A stretch of DNA of 64,000 nucleotides from Thermoleophilaceae bacterium (GCA_036378175.1 DASUWY010000076.1:1-64000); one strand, 5' to 3'; shown: positions 1 to 9,336, counted from the stretch's first letter. Program-made: numbers and translations. The notes: a model not told the origin generated them from the sequence alone.

Positions 1-1189
1 GGAGATCGCCGACATCGTCTCGATGTGGACCGGCATCCCCGTCTTCAAGCTCACCGAGGCCGAGACCCAGAAGCTGCTGCGCATGGAGGACGAGCTGCAC
101 AAGCGCGTCATCGGCCAGCACATGGCGATCGAGGCCGTGTCCAAGGCCATCCGCCGCTCGCGCGCGGGCATCAAGGACCCCAAGCGGCCCACCGGCTCGT
201 TCATCTTCCTCGGCCCCTCGGGCGTTGGTAAGACCGAGCTGGCCCGCACACTCGCCGAGTTCCTGTTCGGCGACGAGGACGCGATGGTGCGGATCGACAT
301 GTCCGAGTACATGGAGAAGCACTCCGTGTCGCGGCTCGTCGGCTCGCCTCCCGGCTACATCGGCTACGACGAGGGCGGCCAGCTAACCGAGGCCGTGCGC
401 CGCAAGCCGTACTCGGTGCTGCTGCTCGACGAGATCGAGAAGGCCCACCCGGACGTCTTCAACATCCTGCTCCAGATCCTGGAGGACGGCCGTCTGACCG
501 ATGCCCAGGGGCGCACGGTCGACTTCCGTCACGCCATCGTGATCATGACCTCGAACATCGGCGCCTCCGAGATCGCGCGCAACACGCCGCTCGGCTTCGC
601 GGTGTCCGACGACGAGACGGGCATCACGTACGACGACATGAAGACGCGGATCATGGGCGAGCTCAAGAAGGTCTTCCGGCCCGAGTTCCTCAACCGAATC
701 GACGAGGTCATCGTCTTCCACAAGCTCACCAAGGACGAGGTCAAGGAGATCGTGGAGCTGCTCCTGCGGCACATCCGCGAGTCCATGGCCGAGCGCGAGC
801 TGTCGCTCAACCTGTCCGACGACGCCAAGAACCTGCTGGTCGAGAAGGGCTGGGATCCCGCCATGGGCGCCCGTCCGCTCCGCCGTGCGATTCAGCGCTA
901 CATTGAGGATCCGCTCGCCGACAAGGTGCTGTCGTCCTCGATGGAGCCCGGCTCGACGGTGGAGGTCGGCAAGGCGGCCGATGGCGAGGAGCCCGAGGTG
1001 AAGATCGAGATAGTCGGTCCGAAGCCGCGCAAGCGCCAGACGGTCGGCGTCGGCGCCAAGGGCGGCGAGGGCGAGGGCGGCGGCGAGCCGTCCGGGAGCG
1101 CGCCGTCCGATCTCCCCGAGGATCCCGAGGTCCTGCCCGAGGTGCCGGACGCACCTCCGGCTGACGAATCGTCCTCGGACCAGTCCTAG
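1..1189 (+). CDS. clpC: ATP-dependent Clp protease ATP-binding subunit ClpC, C-terminal part
   Basis: The reading frame is open from the window edge, so the start lies upstream. The visible part is the second AAA+ module of a ClpC unfoldase, which feeds proteins to ClpP. Counting from the Met at base 23, the Walker A motif GPSGVGKT is at residues 64–71. Walker B ([15 protein letters not shown]) and the [12 protein letters not shown] segment follow, and the D2-small domain ends near residue 310. The family hallmark MWTGIPV sits at the left edge. The last 60 or so residues are an E/P/G-rich tail of low complexity, longer than usual for ClpC. A small CDGSH gene follows within a few bases. Confidence 0.97.
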   Translation, partial: EIADIVSMWTGIPVFKLTEAETQKLLRMEDELHKRVIGQHMAIEAVSKAIRRSRAGIKDPKRPTGSFIFLGPSGVGKTELARTLAEFLFGDEDAMVRIDMSEYMEKHSVSRLVGSPPGYIGYDEGGQLTEAVRRKPYSVLLLDEIEKAHPDVFNILLQILEDGRLTDAQGRTVDFRHAIVIMTSNIGASEIARNTPLGFAVSDDETGITYDDMKTRIMGELKKVFRPEFLNRIDEVIVFHKLTKDEVKEIVELLLRHIRESMAERELSLNLSDDAKNLLVEKGWDPAMGARPLRRAIQRYIEDPLADKVLSSSMEPGSTVEVGKAADGEEPEVKIEIVGPKPRKRQTVGVGAKGGEGEGGGEPSGSAPSDLPEDPEVLPEVPDAPPADESSSDQS

Positions 1190-1193
1190 AGCC

Positions 1194-1421
1194 ACGGACA
1201 CAGTCGAAATCAAGGTCCGGGAGAACGGGCCCTACAAGGTCACCGGGCCGATCAGGCTGATCGACGCGGACGGCAACGTCTTCGACCTTCCTGACGACGG
1301 CCGGCCGGTGGCGCTGTGCCGCTGCGGGGCGTCGAAGACCAAGCCGTTCTGCGACAAGAGCCACTCGCGAATCGGATTCGCGGCCGCCGAGCGCGCCGTG
1401 ACCGAGTCCGAGCGCTCGTGA
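1194..1421 (+). CDS. CDGSH iron-sulfur domain protein, no canonical start codon
   Basis: A 75-codon frame directly after clpC encodes a CDGSH-type protein, which binds a 2Fe-2S cluster through three Cys and one His. The signature [16 protein letters not shown] is complete (C42, C44, C53, H57), and the upstream part ([10 protein letters not shown], then an acidic loop) fits the family's usual 70–80 residues. No ATG, GTG or TTG occurs in this frame before the conserved region. The best start by family length is ACG at 1194, 4 bases after the clpC stop, which could work by reinitiation; CTG at 1161 is the alternative. A point change from ATG or a sequence error is possible. The role is unknown, perhaps redox or Fe-S transfer. 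Confidence 0.72.
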   Translation, partial: TDTVEIKVRENGPYKVTGPIRLIDADGNVFDLPDDGRPVALCRCGASKTKPFCDKSHSRIGFAAAERAVTESERS

Positions 1422-1451
1422 GCGCCGTGACCGAGTCCGAGCGCTCGTGAG
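1394..1451 (+). repeat. 29-bp tandem duplication across a gene junction
   Basis: Bases 1394–1422 are repeated exactly at 1423–1451. Each copy contains the GTGA that forms a stop/start overlap. The first copy ends the CDGSH gene (TGA 1419–1421) and the second supplies the GTG start (1447) of the aminopeptidase gene. Before the duplication the two genes would have overlapped by 4 bases. Confidence 0.9.
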
Positions 1452-2670
1452 CGACGCCCTGATCGACCGCTACGCGCGCCTCCTCGTCGAGGTTGGGGCG
1501 AACCTTCGCGAGGGGCAGCAGCTCTCGATCGAGGCGCAGGTGGAACATGCGGAGCTCGTGCGGGCCGTCGCGCGGGCGGCGTACGAGGCCGGCGCTTCGT
1601 GGGTCGACGTGCGCTACGGCGACCAGGTGGTGCGGCGGGCGCTGCTCGACTCCGGGCTGCCCAACGAGCGGATCGGGCACACCCCGCCGTGGCTCGTCAA
1701 GCGCATCACGGACCTCGGCGATTCCGGAGGTGCGGAGATCGCGATCATCGGCCAGCCCGACCCCCATCTCTTCGACGGGGTGGACGGCTCGCGCGTGGCC
1801 GCCTCGCAGATGCTCGACCTCGCCAAGGCGCGGCGCGACCAGACCACGGCAGGGCGGGTGGCATGGGCAATCGGCGCGTGTCCCACGCCGGGCTGGGCCG
1901 AGCAGGTGTTCGGCGAGCCGGACGTGGAGCGGCTGTGGCAGGCGATCGGCGACGCCGTGCGGCTCGACGAGCCGGACCCGGTGGCGGCCTGGCGCGACCA
2001 CGTGAACAAGCTCAAGGGCCGCTGTGCCGCTCTTGCCGCGCACGATTTCGACGCCGTTCGCTTCCGCGGCCCGGGCACGGATCTCACGATCGGGCTGAAC
2101 TCGGGGATGCGCTGGATCGGCGGCACGCTCGAGACCGAGTGGGGCCAGGAGCACGTGCCGAACCTTCCGACTGAGGAGGTGTTCACGAGCCCCGACTGGC
2201 GGCGCACCGAGGGCACGGTGCGTTCCACCCGGCCGCTGGAGCTTCTCGGCGCGATGGTCCGCGACCTCGAGCTGCGCTTCGAAGGCGGCAGGATCGTGGA
2301 GGTGAACGCGTCCGAGGGCGCCGACGTGGTGCGTTCCCAGATCGACTCGGACGACCAGGCGTGCTTCCTGGGTGAGGTGGCTCTGGTGGACCGGGAGTCG
2401 CGCGTTGGCCGCAGCGGGGTCACGTTCTTCAACACGCTGTTCGATGAGAACGCCACCTGTCACATCGCGTACGGGACGGCGTTCGCCTTCGTGCTCGAGG
2501 GAGGCGCCGCGATGACCCGCGAGGAGCGCATCGAGGCCGGTCTCAACCAGTCGGCGGTACACACCGACCTGATGATCGGCGGGCCGGATGTTGAGGTGGA
2601 CGGCATCGCCGCGGACGGCGAAGCGGTACCGATCCTTCGCGACGAGGCCTGGCAGCTCTCGGACTCCTAG
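1447..2670 (+). CDS. Aminopeptidase, M29 (thermophilic metalloaminopeptidase) family
   Basis: This is a 407-residue cytoplasmic metallopeptidase of the AmpS/PepS type, which removes N-terminal residues from peptides using a two-metal centre. Visible family segments are [12 protein letters not shown] near residue 240, FLGEVALVD near 308, HIAYGTAF near 338 and [10 protein letters not shown] near 362; these hold the Glu, His and Asp residues expected to bind metal. Length is normal. The GTG start is set by the N-terminal match ([16 protein letters not shown]) and lies in the second copy of a 29-bp duplication. It probably shares a transcript with clpC and the CDGSH gene and could act on peptides released by ClpCP, though that link is inference. 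Confidence 0.93.
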   Translation: MSDALIDRYARLLVEVGANLREGQQLSIEAQVEHAELVRAVARAAYEAGASWVDVRYGDQVVRRALLDSGLPNERIGHTPPWLVKRITDLGDSGGAEIAIIGQPDPHLFDGVDGSRVAASQMLDLAKARRDQTTAGRVAWAIGACPTPGWAEQVFGEPDVERLWQAIGDAVRLDEPDPVAAWRDHVNKLKGRCAALAAHDFDAVRFRGPGTDLTIGLNSGMRWIGGTLETEWGQEHVPNLPTEEVFTSPDWRRTEGTVRSTRPLELLGAMVRDLELRFEGGRIVEVNASEGADVVRSQIDSDDQACFLGEVALVDRESRVGRSGVTFFNTLFDENATCHIAYGTAFAFVLEGGAAMTREERIEAGLNQSAVHTDLMIGGPDVEVDGIAADGEAVPILRDEAWQLSDS

Positions 2671-2716
2671 TCGAACCGGCGCGGACCCCGCGCCGTGACC
2701 GTAATATGCCGCGCAG

Positions 2717-5458
2717 ATGGGGAGGCAGGGGGTCTCTCGAGGGGTTGTCGCAGCCATACTGTCGGCTGCCGCGTGCGCGCTGGCCGCGGCGCCCGCCGCC
2801 GCTGCGCCCCTGCCGGTGGGCGGCACGCCGCCGCCGATAACGGTGCCGAAGTTCGGCCACTTCCGGGCGGTGCTCGCGCAGGGCGAGGGCCAGACGGTGA
2901 ACGCGGTGGACCTCGCGGCCTACGAGGCCACGGGCACCCCGCCGGACACGTTCACGAGCCAGACGCCGCTGTATGCCGGGATCATGCCGCACGCCGCGAC
3001 GCTCAAGCCGAGCGATCTGGACGCCTTCTACAAGGACACTGACTTCGGCAGCATGCCCGGCGGGGTGGGCTCGGTGGAGCAGCCGCGAGCCGGCGTGGAG
3101 ATCTTCCGCGACAAGAAGTACGGCATGGCGCACATCTGGGGCGCCACCCGCAGCGACGTGATGTGGGCGGCGGGATACGCGCAGGCCGAGGAGCGGCTCT
3201 TCCTCATGGATGCCCTGCGGCGCACCGCGGAGGGCAACCTCGCCGGACTTCTAGGCGCGAGCGCCGCGCCCGGCGACGCGCAGCAGCTCACGGACCAGGA
3301 CTTCTCGCCCAAGGAGCTCACCGACCAGTTCAATGCGCTGCCGCAGAAGTTCGGCGCGGAGGGCGAGCGCGCGCATCAGGACCTGCTCGACTTCGTGGAC
3401 GGGATCAACGCTCGCATCACCGAGGACAAGCTCAATCCCACGGAGATGCCCGCCGAGTACGTGGCGCTCGGCACCACACCGGCTCAGTGGACGGTCGCGG
3501 ACTCGGCGGCGGAGGCCGTGCTCCTCGTCACGCAGTTCACCGTGTCGAACGGCAACGAGCAGGTGAACGCCATGCTCCAGCAGGCCTTCCAGAAGCGCTT
3601 CGGCAGCGCCTGGCAGTCGCCGTATCACGACCTGCGCGAGGCGAACGACCCAGAGGCGCTGACGGTGGCGAAGACGCCGTTCCCCTCGGACGATCCCGGG
3701 CCGGTGCAGGCAGGGCTGAACGCGCTTCCGGATCCCGGCTCGCTCAAGCCGCGCAACGCCGAGGTGTCGGGACCGGACGCCGCGCAGGCGTCGCAGGCGA
3801 AGGCGGCGCTGCCGGCGTGGGCGCGTTCGGTCGAGGGGTTGCGGGGAGATCTGCCGCCGGTGGAGTCCAACGCGGTGATGGTGGCGGGCAAGCTCTCGAG
3901 GGATGGTCGTCCGCTGGCCGCGATGGGTCCGCAGGTGGGCTACTACTCGCCCCAGATCTTCAGCGAGTACGAGCTTCATGGCGGCGGCATCGACGAGGAG
4001 GGCGTGACCTTCCCGGGCGCGAGCCCCTATGTGCTGATCGGGCACGGGATCGACTTCGCCTGGAGCGGCACCTCGGCGAACGGGGACAACGAGGACACGT
4101 TCGTGGAGAAGCTCTGCAACCCGGACGGGTCGGCGCCGTCGGACGCGAGCACGCACTACCTGTACAAGGGGCAATGCGTGCCGTTCACGATGCGCGATCA
4201 GAGCGTGACCACCCCCGTGGCTCCCACGTCGCCCGCGCCACCACAGACGATCACCTATCGGACGATGCGCTCGGTGCATGGGCCCGTGTTCGAGTTCGGC
4301 ACCGTCGACGGCCAGCCCGTCGCGCTCACCAAGGCGAAGGCGGTGGACTTCCACGAGCTCGACGCGGTGATCTCGTTCATGCGCATGGCCGAGAATCACC
4401 CGCGGAACGCGGCCGAGTTCATGTCGGACTTCGGCACGTTCCCCGGCACCGAGAACTGGTTCTACGTCGACAACCGCGACGTGGCGTGGCAGCAGTCCGG
4501 CGTGTACCCGCGGCACGCGACGGGCAGCGACGTGGATCTTCCGTTCTGGGGCGACGGCCGGGCGGACTGGATCGGCTTCGATCCGTCGGCCTACACCGCC
4601 AGCTATCTCCCGCCGAGCGCGCGACCGAACGCGCTCGATCCCACCGACGGCTTCATCATCTCGTGGAACAACAAGGAGGCGCCGGGCTGGCGGAAGGGGC
4701 CGGCCGAGTGGGACGGCGGGCCGATCCAGCACGCGCGGATCCTCCAGGAGCGCCTTCTCAACGAGGTGCAGCGCGGCGGCGGCACGACGGACCTGACCGG
4801 CCTCGCTCGCGCAGTGAACATGACGGCCACCACCGACCTGCGGGAGTGGGACGTGTATCCGCTGCTGCGCAGGGTGATCGGGCACGCCGGGGGCGAGGAA
4901 GGCCAGATGCTGGCGCTGCTCGACCGCTGGCACCGCGACGGGTCACAGCGCCTCGCACCCGCCGGCGGCAACGTCTACGGGGACAGCCCGGCGATCGCGC
5001 TGTTCGACCGCTGGTGGCCGGACGCCGTGAAGGCGATCTTCGAGCCGCCCCTCGGCAGTGAGCTGTTCGGCCAGGTGCAAAGCGATGTGCTGGGGCTGCC
5101 CGCGCCAGGGCGGTTCGGCGGCTATGACTGGACGAGCCACGTCTGGAAGGACATGCGCGACCTCCTCGACGGCTCGAGCCGTCCCGGAGCCTTCAGTCGC
5201 ATCTACTGCGGCGATGGCACGGTGGCGAGCTGTCGCGGCGTCCTGCTCGCATCGCTGGACCAGGCGATCGCGCAGACGAAGGCCGCGCTCGGCCCCGATC
5301 CTTCCAACTGGCAGGTGGACGCCACCTGCAAGATCACCAGCCCGCCGTCGTGCGACCAGGAGGTGCCGAACACCGCCGGCGCGGTGGACACGCCGCCCTT
5401 CCCCTGGCAGGACCGCGGCACCTACCACCAGATCGACGAGCTGACCGGCCACCGCTGA
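2717..5458 (+). CDS. Secreted penicillin acylase family protein (Ntn hydrolase)
   Basis: This 913-residue protein belongs to the penicillin/acyl-homoserine-lactone acylase family, amidases made as a precursor that cleaves itself into two chains. The first 30 residues form a signal peptide (Arg-containing start, Ala-rich core, AAAA end). The N-terminal alpha-chain region includes MAHIWGATRSDVMWAAGYAQAEERL split over residues 135–160. The predicted autocleavage site precedes Ser384 in the motif ESNAVMVAG, making Ser384 the N-terminal nucleophile of the beta chain. The C-terminal 30 residues add cysteines. A TAATAT box (2702–2707) stands 9 bases before the ATG with no Shine-Dalgarno sequence, so the mRNA may be nearly leaderless. 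Substrate is unknown; lactone signals, amide lipids or beta-lactams are the usual candidates. Confidence 0.92.
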   Translation: MGRQGVSRGVVAAILSAAACALAAAPAAAAPLPVGGTPPPITVPKFGHFRAVLAQGEGQTVNAVDLAAYEATGTPPDTFTSQTPLYAGIMPHAATLKPSDLDAFYKDTDFGSMPGGVGSVEQPRAGVEIFRDKKYGMAHIWGATRSDVMWAAGYAQAEERLFLMDALRRTAEGNLAGLLGASAAPGDAQQLTDQDFSPKELTDQFNALPQKFGAEGERAHQDLLDFVDGINARITEDKLNPTEMPAEYVALGTTPAQWTVADSAAEAVLLVTQFTVSNGNEQVNAMLQQAFQKRFGSAWQSPYHDLREANDPEALTVAKTPFPSDDPGPVQAGLNALPDPGSLKPRNAEVSGPDAAQASQAKAALPAWARSVEGLRGDLPPVESNAVMVAGKLSRDGRPLAAMGPQVGYYSPQIFSEYELHGGGIDEEGVTFPGASPYVLIGHGIDFAWSGTSANGDNEDTFVEKLCNPDGSAPSDASTHYLYKGQCVPFTMRDQSVTTPVAPTSPAPPQTITYRTMRSVHGPVFEFGTVDGQPVALTKAKAVDFHELDAVISFMRMAENHPRNAAEFMSDFGTFPGTENWFYVDNRDVAWQQSGVYPRHATGSDVDLPFWGDGRADWIGFDPSAYTASYLPPSARPNALDPTDGFIISWNNKEAPGWRKGPAEWDGGPIQHARILQERLLNEVQRGGGTTDLTGLARAVNMTATTDLREWDVYPLLRRVIGHAGGEEGQMLALLDRWHRDGSQRLAPAGGNVYGDSPAIALFDRWWPDAVKAIFEPPLGSELFGQVQSDVLGLPAPGRFGGYDWTSHVWKDMRDLLDGSSRPGAFSRIYCGDGTVASCRGVLLASLDQAIAQTKAALGPDPSNWQVDATCKITSPPSCDQEVPNTAGAVDTPPFPWQDRGTYHQIDELTGHR

Positions 5459-5500
5459 GGGGGGCGAAAGACGTCCGCCTCGCGCCTTACCTTGGGTGCG

Positions 5501-6859
5501 ATGGCAAGGACCCTCTTCGTCTGCTCCCAATGCGGGAACGAGAGCCCCAAGTGGCACGGGCGCTGCCCGGGCTGCGGCGAGTGGAACACCATGGTCGAGG
5601 AGCGCGCCGTGGAGGCGGCGCGGAGCGGCGGATCGTCGCTTGCCCGGAAGTCCGCCAAACCGGCGCGGCCCATCGCCCTCGCGGACGTGGAGGCCCCGGC
5701 GCTCGCGCGCTACACCACCGGCATCGGTGAGCTCGACCGCGTGCTCGGCGGCGGGATCGTGCCGGGCTCGCTCGTCCTGATCGGCGGAGCGCCGGGCATC
5801 GGCAAGTCCACGATCACCGGAGGTGCGCTCGGCAACCTCGCCGCCGCCGGGCGGCGGGTGCTCTACGTGTCCGGCGAGGAGTCGGCCGCTCAGGTGAAGC
5901 TTCGGGCCGAGCGGATCGGCGAGCACGCGCTGAACGTGCCCATCGTGGCCGAGACAGACCTCGAGACGGTCGTGGCCACGCTCGAGGCCGAGCGGCCGGA
6001 CGTGTGCGTGGTGGACTCGGTGCAGACGCTGTACGCGGGCGGGATGACCGGTGCGCCCGGATCGGTCGGGCAGGTGCGCGAGGTTGCGGGCACGCTCATG
6101 CGCGTGGCGAAGGAACGAGGCATTGCGGTGATCCTCGTGGGCCACGTGACCAAGGAGGGCGCCCTGGCGGGGCCGCGCGTGCTCGAGCACCTCGTGGACT
6201 GCGTGCTCCAGTTCGAGGGCGAGCGCGAGCGCACCTACAGGACGCTGCGGGCTCTGAAGAACCGTTTCGGCTCCACCAACGAGGTCGGAGTGTTCGAGAT
6301 GCGGGAAAACGGGCTCGTGGAGGTCGCGGACGCGTCCTCACGCTTCGTCGCCGAGGCCACCCGCGCGCCCGGGTCCGTGGTGCTGTGCGCGATGGAGGGC
6401 TCGCGGCCGCTGCTCGTCGAGCTGCAGGCGCTCGTGGCGCCCACCGAGCTCGTGCCGCCGCGGCGCGTGGCGAACGGCGTGGACAGAAACCGCCTCGCTC
6501 TCGTGCTCGCGGTGCTGGCGCGCCACGCCGGGCTGGGACTCGGATCGAGCGACATCTTCGTCTCCGTCGCCGGCGGCGTGCGGGTCGACGAGCCGGGCGC
6601 GGATCTGGCGGTGGCGCTCGCGCTCGCGTCCGCGGCCCGCGGCATCCCTCTCGGCACCGAGGAGAAGCCGCTCGCGGCGTTCGGGGAGGTCGGCCTCACG
6701 GGTGAGCTCCGCTATGTCGCACATGCGGACAGGCGCCTCGCGGAGGCCTCCAAGTTCGGGCTCGAGCCGGTAATGTCACCTGACGGACAGCTCGGCAGCC
6801 TGCGTCAGGCGCTGAAGGCGGCGCTCAGCGGCGGCGAGCGGGTAGCCCAGGCGGCGTAG
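5501..6859 (+). CDS. radA: DNA repair protein RadA/Sms
   Basis: RadA is a RecA-related ATPase that drives branch migration in recombinational repair. All parts are present in 452 residues: a zinc finger (C8, C11, C22, C25), Walker A GGAPGIGKST at 95–104, the RadA-specific KNRFG motif at 253–257, and a C-terminal Lon-protease-like domain. An in-frame TTG lies 9 bases upstream, but ATG 5501 gives the standard N-terminus (MARTLFVCSQCG). The gene lies just before disA, as in many actinobacteria. Confidence 0.97.
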   Translation: MARTLFVCSQCGNESPKWHGRCPGCGEWNTMVEERAVEAARSGGSSLARKSAKPARPIALADVEAPALARYTTGIGELDRVLGGGIVPGSLVLIGGAPGIGKSTITGGALGNLAAAGRRVLYVSGEESAAQVKLRAERIGEHALNVPIVAETDLETVVATLEAERPDVCVVDSVQTLYAGGMTGAPGSVGQVREVAGTLMRVAKERGIAVILVGHVTKEGALAGPRVLEHLVDCVLQFEGERERTYRTLRALKNRFGSTNEVGVFEMRENGLVEVADASSRFVAEATRAPGSVVLCAMEGSRPLLVELQALVAPTELVPPRRVANGVDRNRLALVLAVLARHAGLGLGSSDIFVSVAGGVRVDEPGADLAVALALASAARGIPLGTEEKPLAAFGEVGLTGELRYVAHADRRLAEASKFGLEPVMSPDGQLGSLRQALKAALSGGERVAQAA

Positions 6860-6928
6860 TTCCGCCCTTACAGCGCGGAAAAAGCCGCTGCAAAGCCAAA
6901 AATCGCCGCAATTGCAGGGCGAGTGGCG

Positions 6929-6934
6929 TAGAAT
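6929..6934 (+). promoter_or_regulatory. -10 box for leaderless disA mRNA
   Basis: TAGAAT lies exactly 6 bases before the disA ATG, so transcription should begin at or next to the start codon. No -35 hexamer is evident. The 80 bases upstream are unusually A-rich for this window, with several short A-tracts. Confidence 0.55.
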
Positions 6935-6940
6935 GGGCTG

Positions 6941-8053
6941 ATGCAGTCGCACGCCGGGGACGAGGTCACCCAGCTGGAAACCCGTCAAGAGCCCCGGCTA
7001 GTGAGGGCGCTCGAGATGGTCGCGCCCGGCACGGCGGTGCGAGAGGGCATCGACGCGATCGGCCAGGGGCGGCTTGGAGCGCTGATCTGCATCGGTGACA
7101 GCGAGGAGCTGTCGTTCCTCTATTCGGGCGGCATCAAGCTCGACATCGACTACACCCCGGCGCTGCTCTACCAGGTGGCGAAGATGGACGGCGCGATCAT
7201 CCTCAACTCGAACGCGACGAAGATCTGCTGGGCGAACGTCCAGCTCATGCCGGACCCGACGATCCTCTCGCTAGAGACCGGCACGCGCCACCGCACCGCC
7301 GAGCGCGTGGCCAAGCAGACCGACGCGCTGGTGATCGCCGTGTCGGCGAGCCGCGACGTGGTGTCGCTCTACCTCGACGGCGCGAAGTACATCCTCGAGG
7401 ACATCCCGGTGGTGCTCGCCAAGGCCAACCAGGCCCTCGCCACGCTCGACAAGTACCGCAGCCGGCTCGACCAGGTGTCCACGCGCCTCACGGCGCTCGA
7501 GTTCGAGGGCGGCGTCACGCTCCACGACGTCCTCAACGTGCTCCAGCGCGGCGAGCTCGTCACGCGCATGGCCGTGGAGATCGAGCGCTACATCGTCGAG
7601 CTCGGCACCGAGGGCCGGCTCATCGAGATGCAGCTCGAGGAGACGATGGTGGGGGTGGCGGCCGACAAAGCGGCGCTGGTGCACGACTATCTGTCGCAGC
7701 CCAGCGAGGACAGCTTCGCGCTCGTGCTCGACTCGCTGGCCCGCCTGCCGCACCAGGACCTGCTCGACTTCGGGCGCCTGGCGGAGCTGCTGGGTTACGA
7801 CCGGAAGCTCAACACGCTCGACCATCCGGTGTCGCCACGCGGCTACCGCATCCTCGGGCGCATACCGCGACTGCCAAAGCTTGTGATCCAGGCCATCGTC
7901 CGCGACTTCGGCGGCCTGGACGAGATCTTGGCGGCTTCAGACGCAGAGCTGGAAGCCGTCGAGGGGGTGGGAGATATGCGGGCAAAGGACATCCGCGAGG
8001 GCCTTCGCCGACTGCAAGAGATCAACCTCGTGGACCGCTATCTGCAAACGTGA
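6941..8053 (+). CDS. disA: DNA integrity scanning diadenylate cyclase DisA
   Basis: DisA makes cyclic di-AMP from two ATP and scans DNA for branched structures. The 370-residue protein has the DAC domain with DGA at residues 83–85 and RHRTAER at 116–122, then a helical linker, then a C-terminal helix-hairpin-helix DNA-binding domain (LGRIPRLPKLVIQAIV… and VEGVGDMRAKDIREGL). Length is typical. A TAGAAT box 6 bases before the ATG and the absence of a Shine-Dalgarno sequence suggest a leaderless message, separately promoted from radA. No c-di-AMP riboswitch was recognised in the window. Confidence 0.97.
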   Translation: MQSHAGDEVTQLETRQEPRLVRALEMVAPGTAVREGIDAIGQGRLGALICIGDSEELSFLYSGGIKLDIDYTPALLYQVAKMDGAIILNSNATKICWANVQLMPDPTILSLETGTRHRTAERVAKQTDALVIAVSASRDVVSLYLDGAKYILEDIPVVLAKANQALATLDKYRSRLDQVSTRLTALEFEGGVTLHDVLNVLQRGELVTRMAVEIERYIVELGTEGRLIEMQLEETMVGVAADKAALVHDYLSQPSEDSFALVLDSLARLPHQDLLDFGRLAELLGYDRKLNTLDHPVSPRGYRILGRIPRLPKLVIQAIVRDFGGLDEILAASDAELEAVEGVGDMRAKDIREGLRRLQEINLVDRYLQT

Positions 8054-8090
8054 ATCGATGGGGGCAGTGATTCCGCTGCCGGCCTGAACA

Positions 8091-8104
8091 AGGAGGTCAC
8101 CATT
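8091..8104 (+). promoter_or_regulatory. Strong ribosome-binding site that fixes an ATT start for carD
   Basis: AGGAGGT (8091–8097) is a perfect Shine-Dalgarno sequence. It is followed after 4 bases by ATT (8102–8104), in frame with carD. No ATG, GTG, TTG or CTG lies in this frame between here and the conserved GTG at 8192. A small hairpin (GGCAG/CTGCC, 8063–8080) lies just upstream. Confidence 0.7.
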
Positions 8105-8689
8105 TCCGAAGAAGCAACTTGGGAGCAGGAGCTCGAAGAGCTCGAGATCAGCCGTGAGGCGCCGCACATCGACTACGAGGTCGGCGACCAGGTGGTCTAT
8201 CCGCATCACGGCGCTGGGAAGGTCGTAAAGAAGGAGCAGAAGGAGGTTCTGGGGGAGACCCGCGAGTACCTCACGATCAAGATCCTTCACAACGACATGA
8301 CCGTCATGGTTCCGTGCTGCAATGCCGGCAAGGCCGGCCTCCGGCGCGTCATCGGGGAGGAGGACGTCGCGCGCGTCCTGTCCGTTCTTCGCGATGACGT
8401 GAGCCAGATGCCGAAGAACTGGAACCGGCGCTTCAAGCACAACCGCGACAAGATCAAGACCGGCGACGTGTTCGAGCTTGCCGAGGTCGTGAGGAACCTC
8501 GCCATTCGGGAGAACGACAAGGGTCTTTCCACCGGGGAGAAGCAGATGTTCACCCGGGCGAAGAAGATCCTCGCCTCGGAGCTGATGTACGCCCTCGAGA
8601 TGGAAGAGGGGGAAGCCGAGGAGTACATCGACAACCTGATCGAGGAGTCGCACGCGCAGCGCGAGGGCGCTGCCGCGGCAGCCAAGTAG
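8102..8689 (+). CDS. carD: CarD family transcriptional regulator, probable ATT start
   Basis: CarD binds the RNA polymerase beta subunit and stabilises open promoter complexes; it is often essential in actinobacteria. The N-terminal Tudor-like domain (HIDYEVGDQVVYPHHGAG) and the helical DNA-binding C-terminal domain (NWNRRFKHNRDKI…, LTxGEKQMF) are clear. A start at the first ATG/GTG, 8192, would delete the first beta strand (YEVGDQ), so the gene must begin upstream. The ATT at 8102 with a perfect Shine-Dalgarno sequence gives 195 residues with an acidic 22-residue leader. AUU starts are known from infC and pcnB and are sensitive to initiation factor IF3. The gene leads the ispD–PHP–ispF–cysS–rlmB cluster. 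Confidence 0.93.
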   Translation: MSEEATWEQELEELEISREAPHIDYEVGDQVVYPHHGAGKVVKKEQKEVLGETREYLTIKILHNDMTVMVPCCNAGKAGLRRVIGEEDVARVLSVLRDDVSQMPKNWNRRFKHNRDKIKTGDVFELAEVVRNLAIRENDKGLSTGEKQMFTRAKKILASELMYALEMEEGEAEEYIDNLIEESHAQREGAAAAAK

Positions 8690-8700
8690 AGAATCCACGC

Positions 8701-9336
8701 ATGGCCGTCGTCGGGATCGTTCCCGCGGCCGGCAGCGGCGAACGCCTTGGTGCCTCCGGGCCCAAGGCGTTCGCCATGTGTGGCGGCCGTTCGCTGCTCG
8801 ATTGGAGCCTCGAGGTGCTCGAGTCGGTCTGCGACCGGGTGGTGGTGGCGGTGCCCGCCGGCTTCGAGGGTGAGGGACGCGTGCTCGGCGGGGCGTCGCG
8901 CTCCGAGTCGGTGAAGCTGGCCCTGGCCGCGGCGCCGGAGGCCACGGTGGCGGTTGTGCACGACGCCGCGCGACCGCTGATCACGCGCGAGCTCGTTCAG
9001 GAGTGCATCGAGGCCTTGCCGGATTGCGACGGTGTGGTGGCGGCGGCGCCGGTGTCGGACACGATCAAGGAGGCGGACGGCTCGGGACGCGTGGTGCGAA
9101 CGCTCGACCGCTCCGCGTTGTGGGCGATCCAGACGCCGCAGGTTTTTCGCGCCGACGTGCTGCGGCGCGCGCTCGACGTCGACGATGCCGTGCTGGCGGC
9201 CGCGACCGATGACGCTTCTCTGGTCGAGGCCGCGGGCGGCACGGTGCGCGTGGTGGAGGCACCGGCAGAAAACATCAAGGTCACGCGTCCGGTAGACCTC
9301 GCGCTCGCGGAAGCTCTCCTGCGAGCGCGATGCTGA
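8701..9336 (+). CDS. ispD: 2-C-methyl-D-erythritol 4-phosphate cytidylyltransferase
   Basis: IspD transfers CMP to methylerythritol phosphate in the non-mevalonate isoprenoid pathway. The 211-residue protein shows the nucleotide-binding AAGSGERLGASGPK (residues 9–22), HDAARPL, the DTIK segment and the C-terminal ENIKVTRPVDLALAEALL. Length is slightly short for the family but complete. It starts 11 bases after carD and overlaps the next gene by 7 bases (ATGCTGA), so it is probably translated in a chain with the following genes. Confidence 0.97.
   Translation: MAVVGIVPAAGSGERLGASGPKAFAMCGGRSLLDWSLEVLESVCDRVVVAVPAGFEGEGRVLGGASRSESVKLALAAAPEATVAVVHDAARPLITRELVQECIEALPDCDGVVAAAPVSDTIKEADGSGRVVRTLDRSALWAIQTPQVFRADVLRRALDVDDAVLAAATDDASLVEAAGGTVRVVEAPAENIKVTRPVDLALAEALLRARC

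Noticed and set aside
1252-2826. Long minus-strand ORF of 524 codons opposite the aminopeptidase
   Set aside because: It is rich in R/H/G/L without domain sense and lies opposite a clear M29 peptidase. High-GC codon bias produces such antisense frames.
3251-4933. 560-codon minus-strand ORF opposite the penicillin acylase
   Set aside because: No recognisable motif, strongly Arg/His-biased, and fully opposite a gene with a signal peptide and catalytic Ser.
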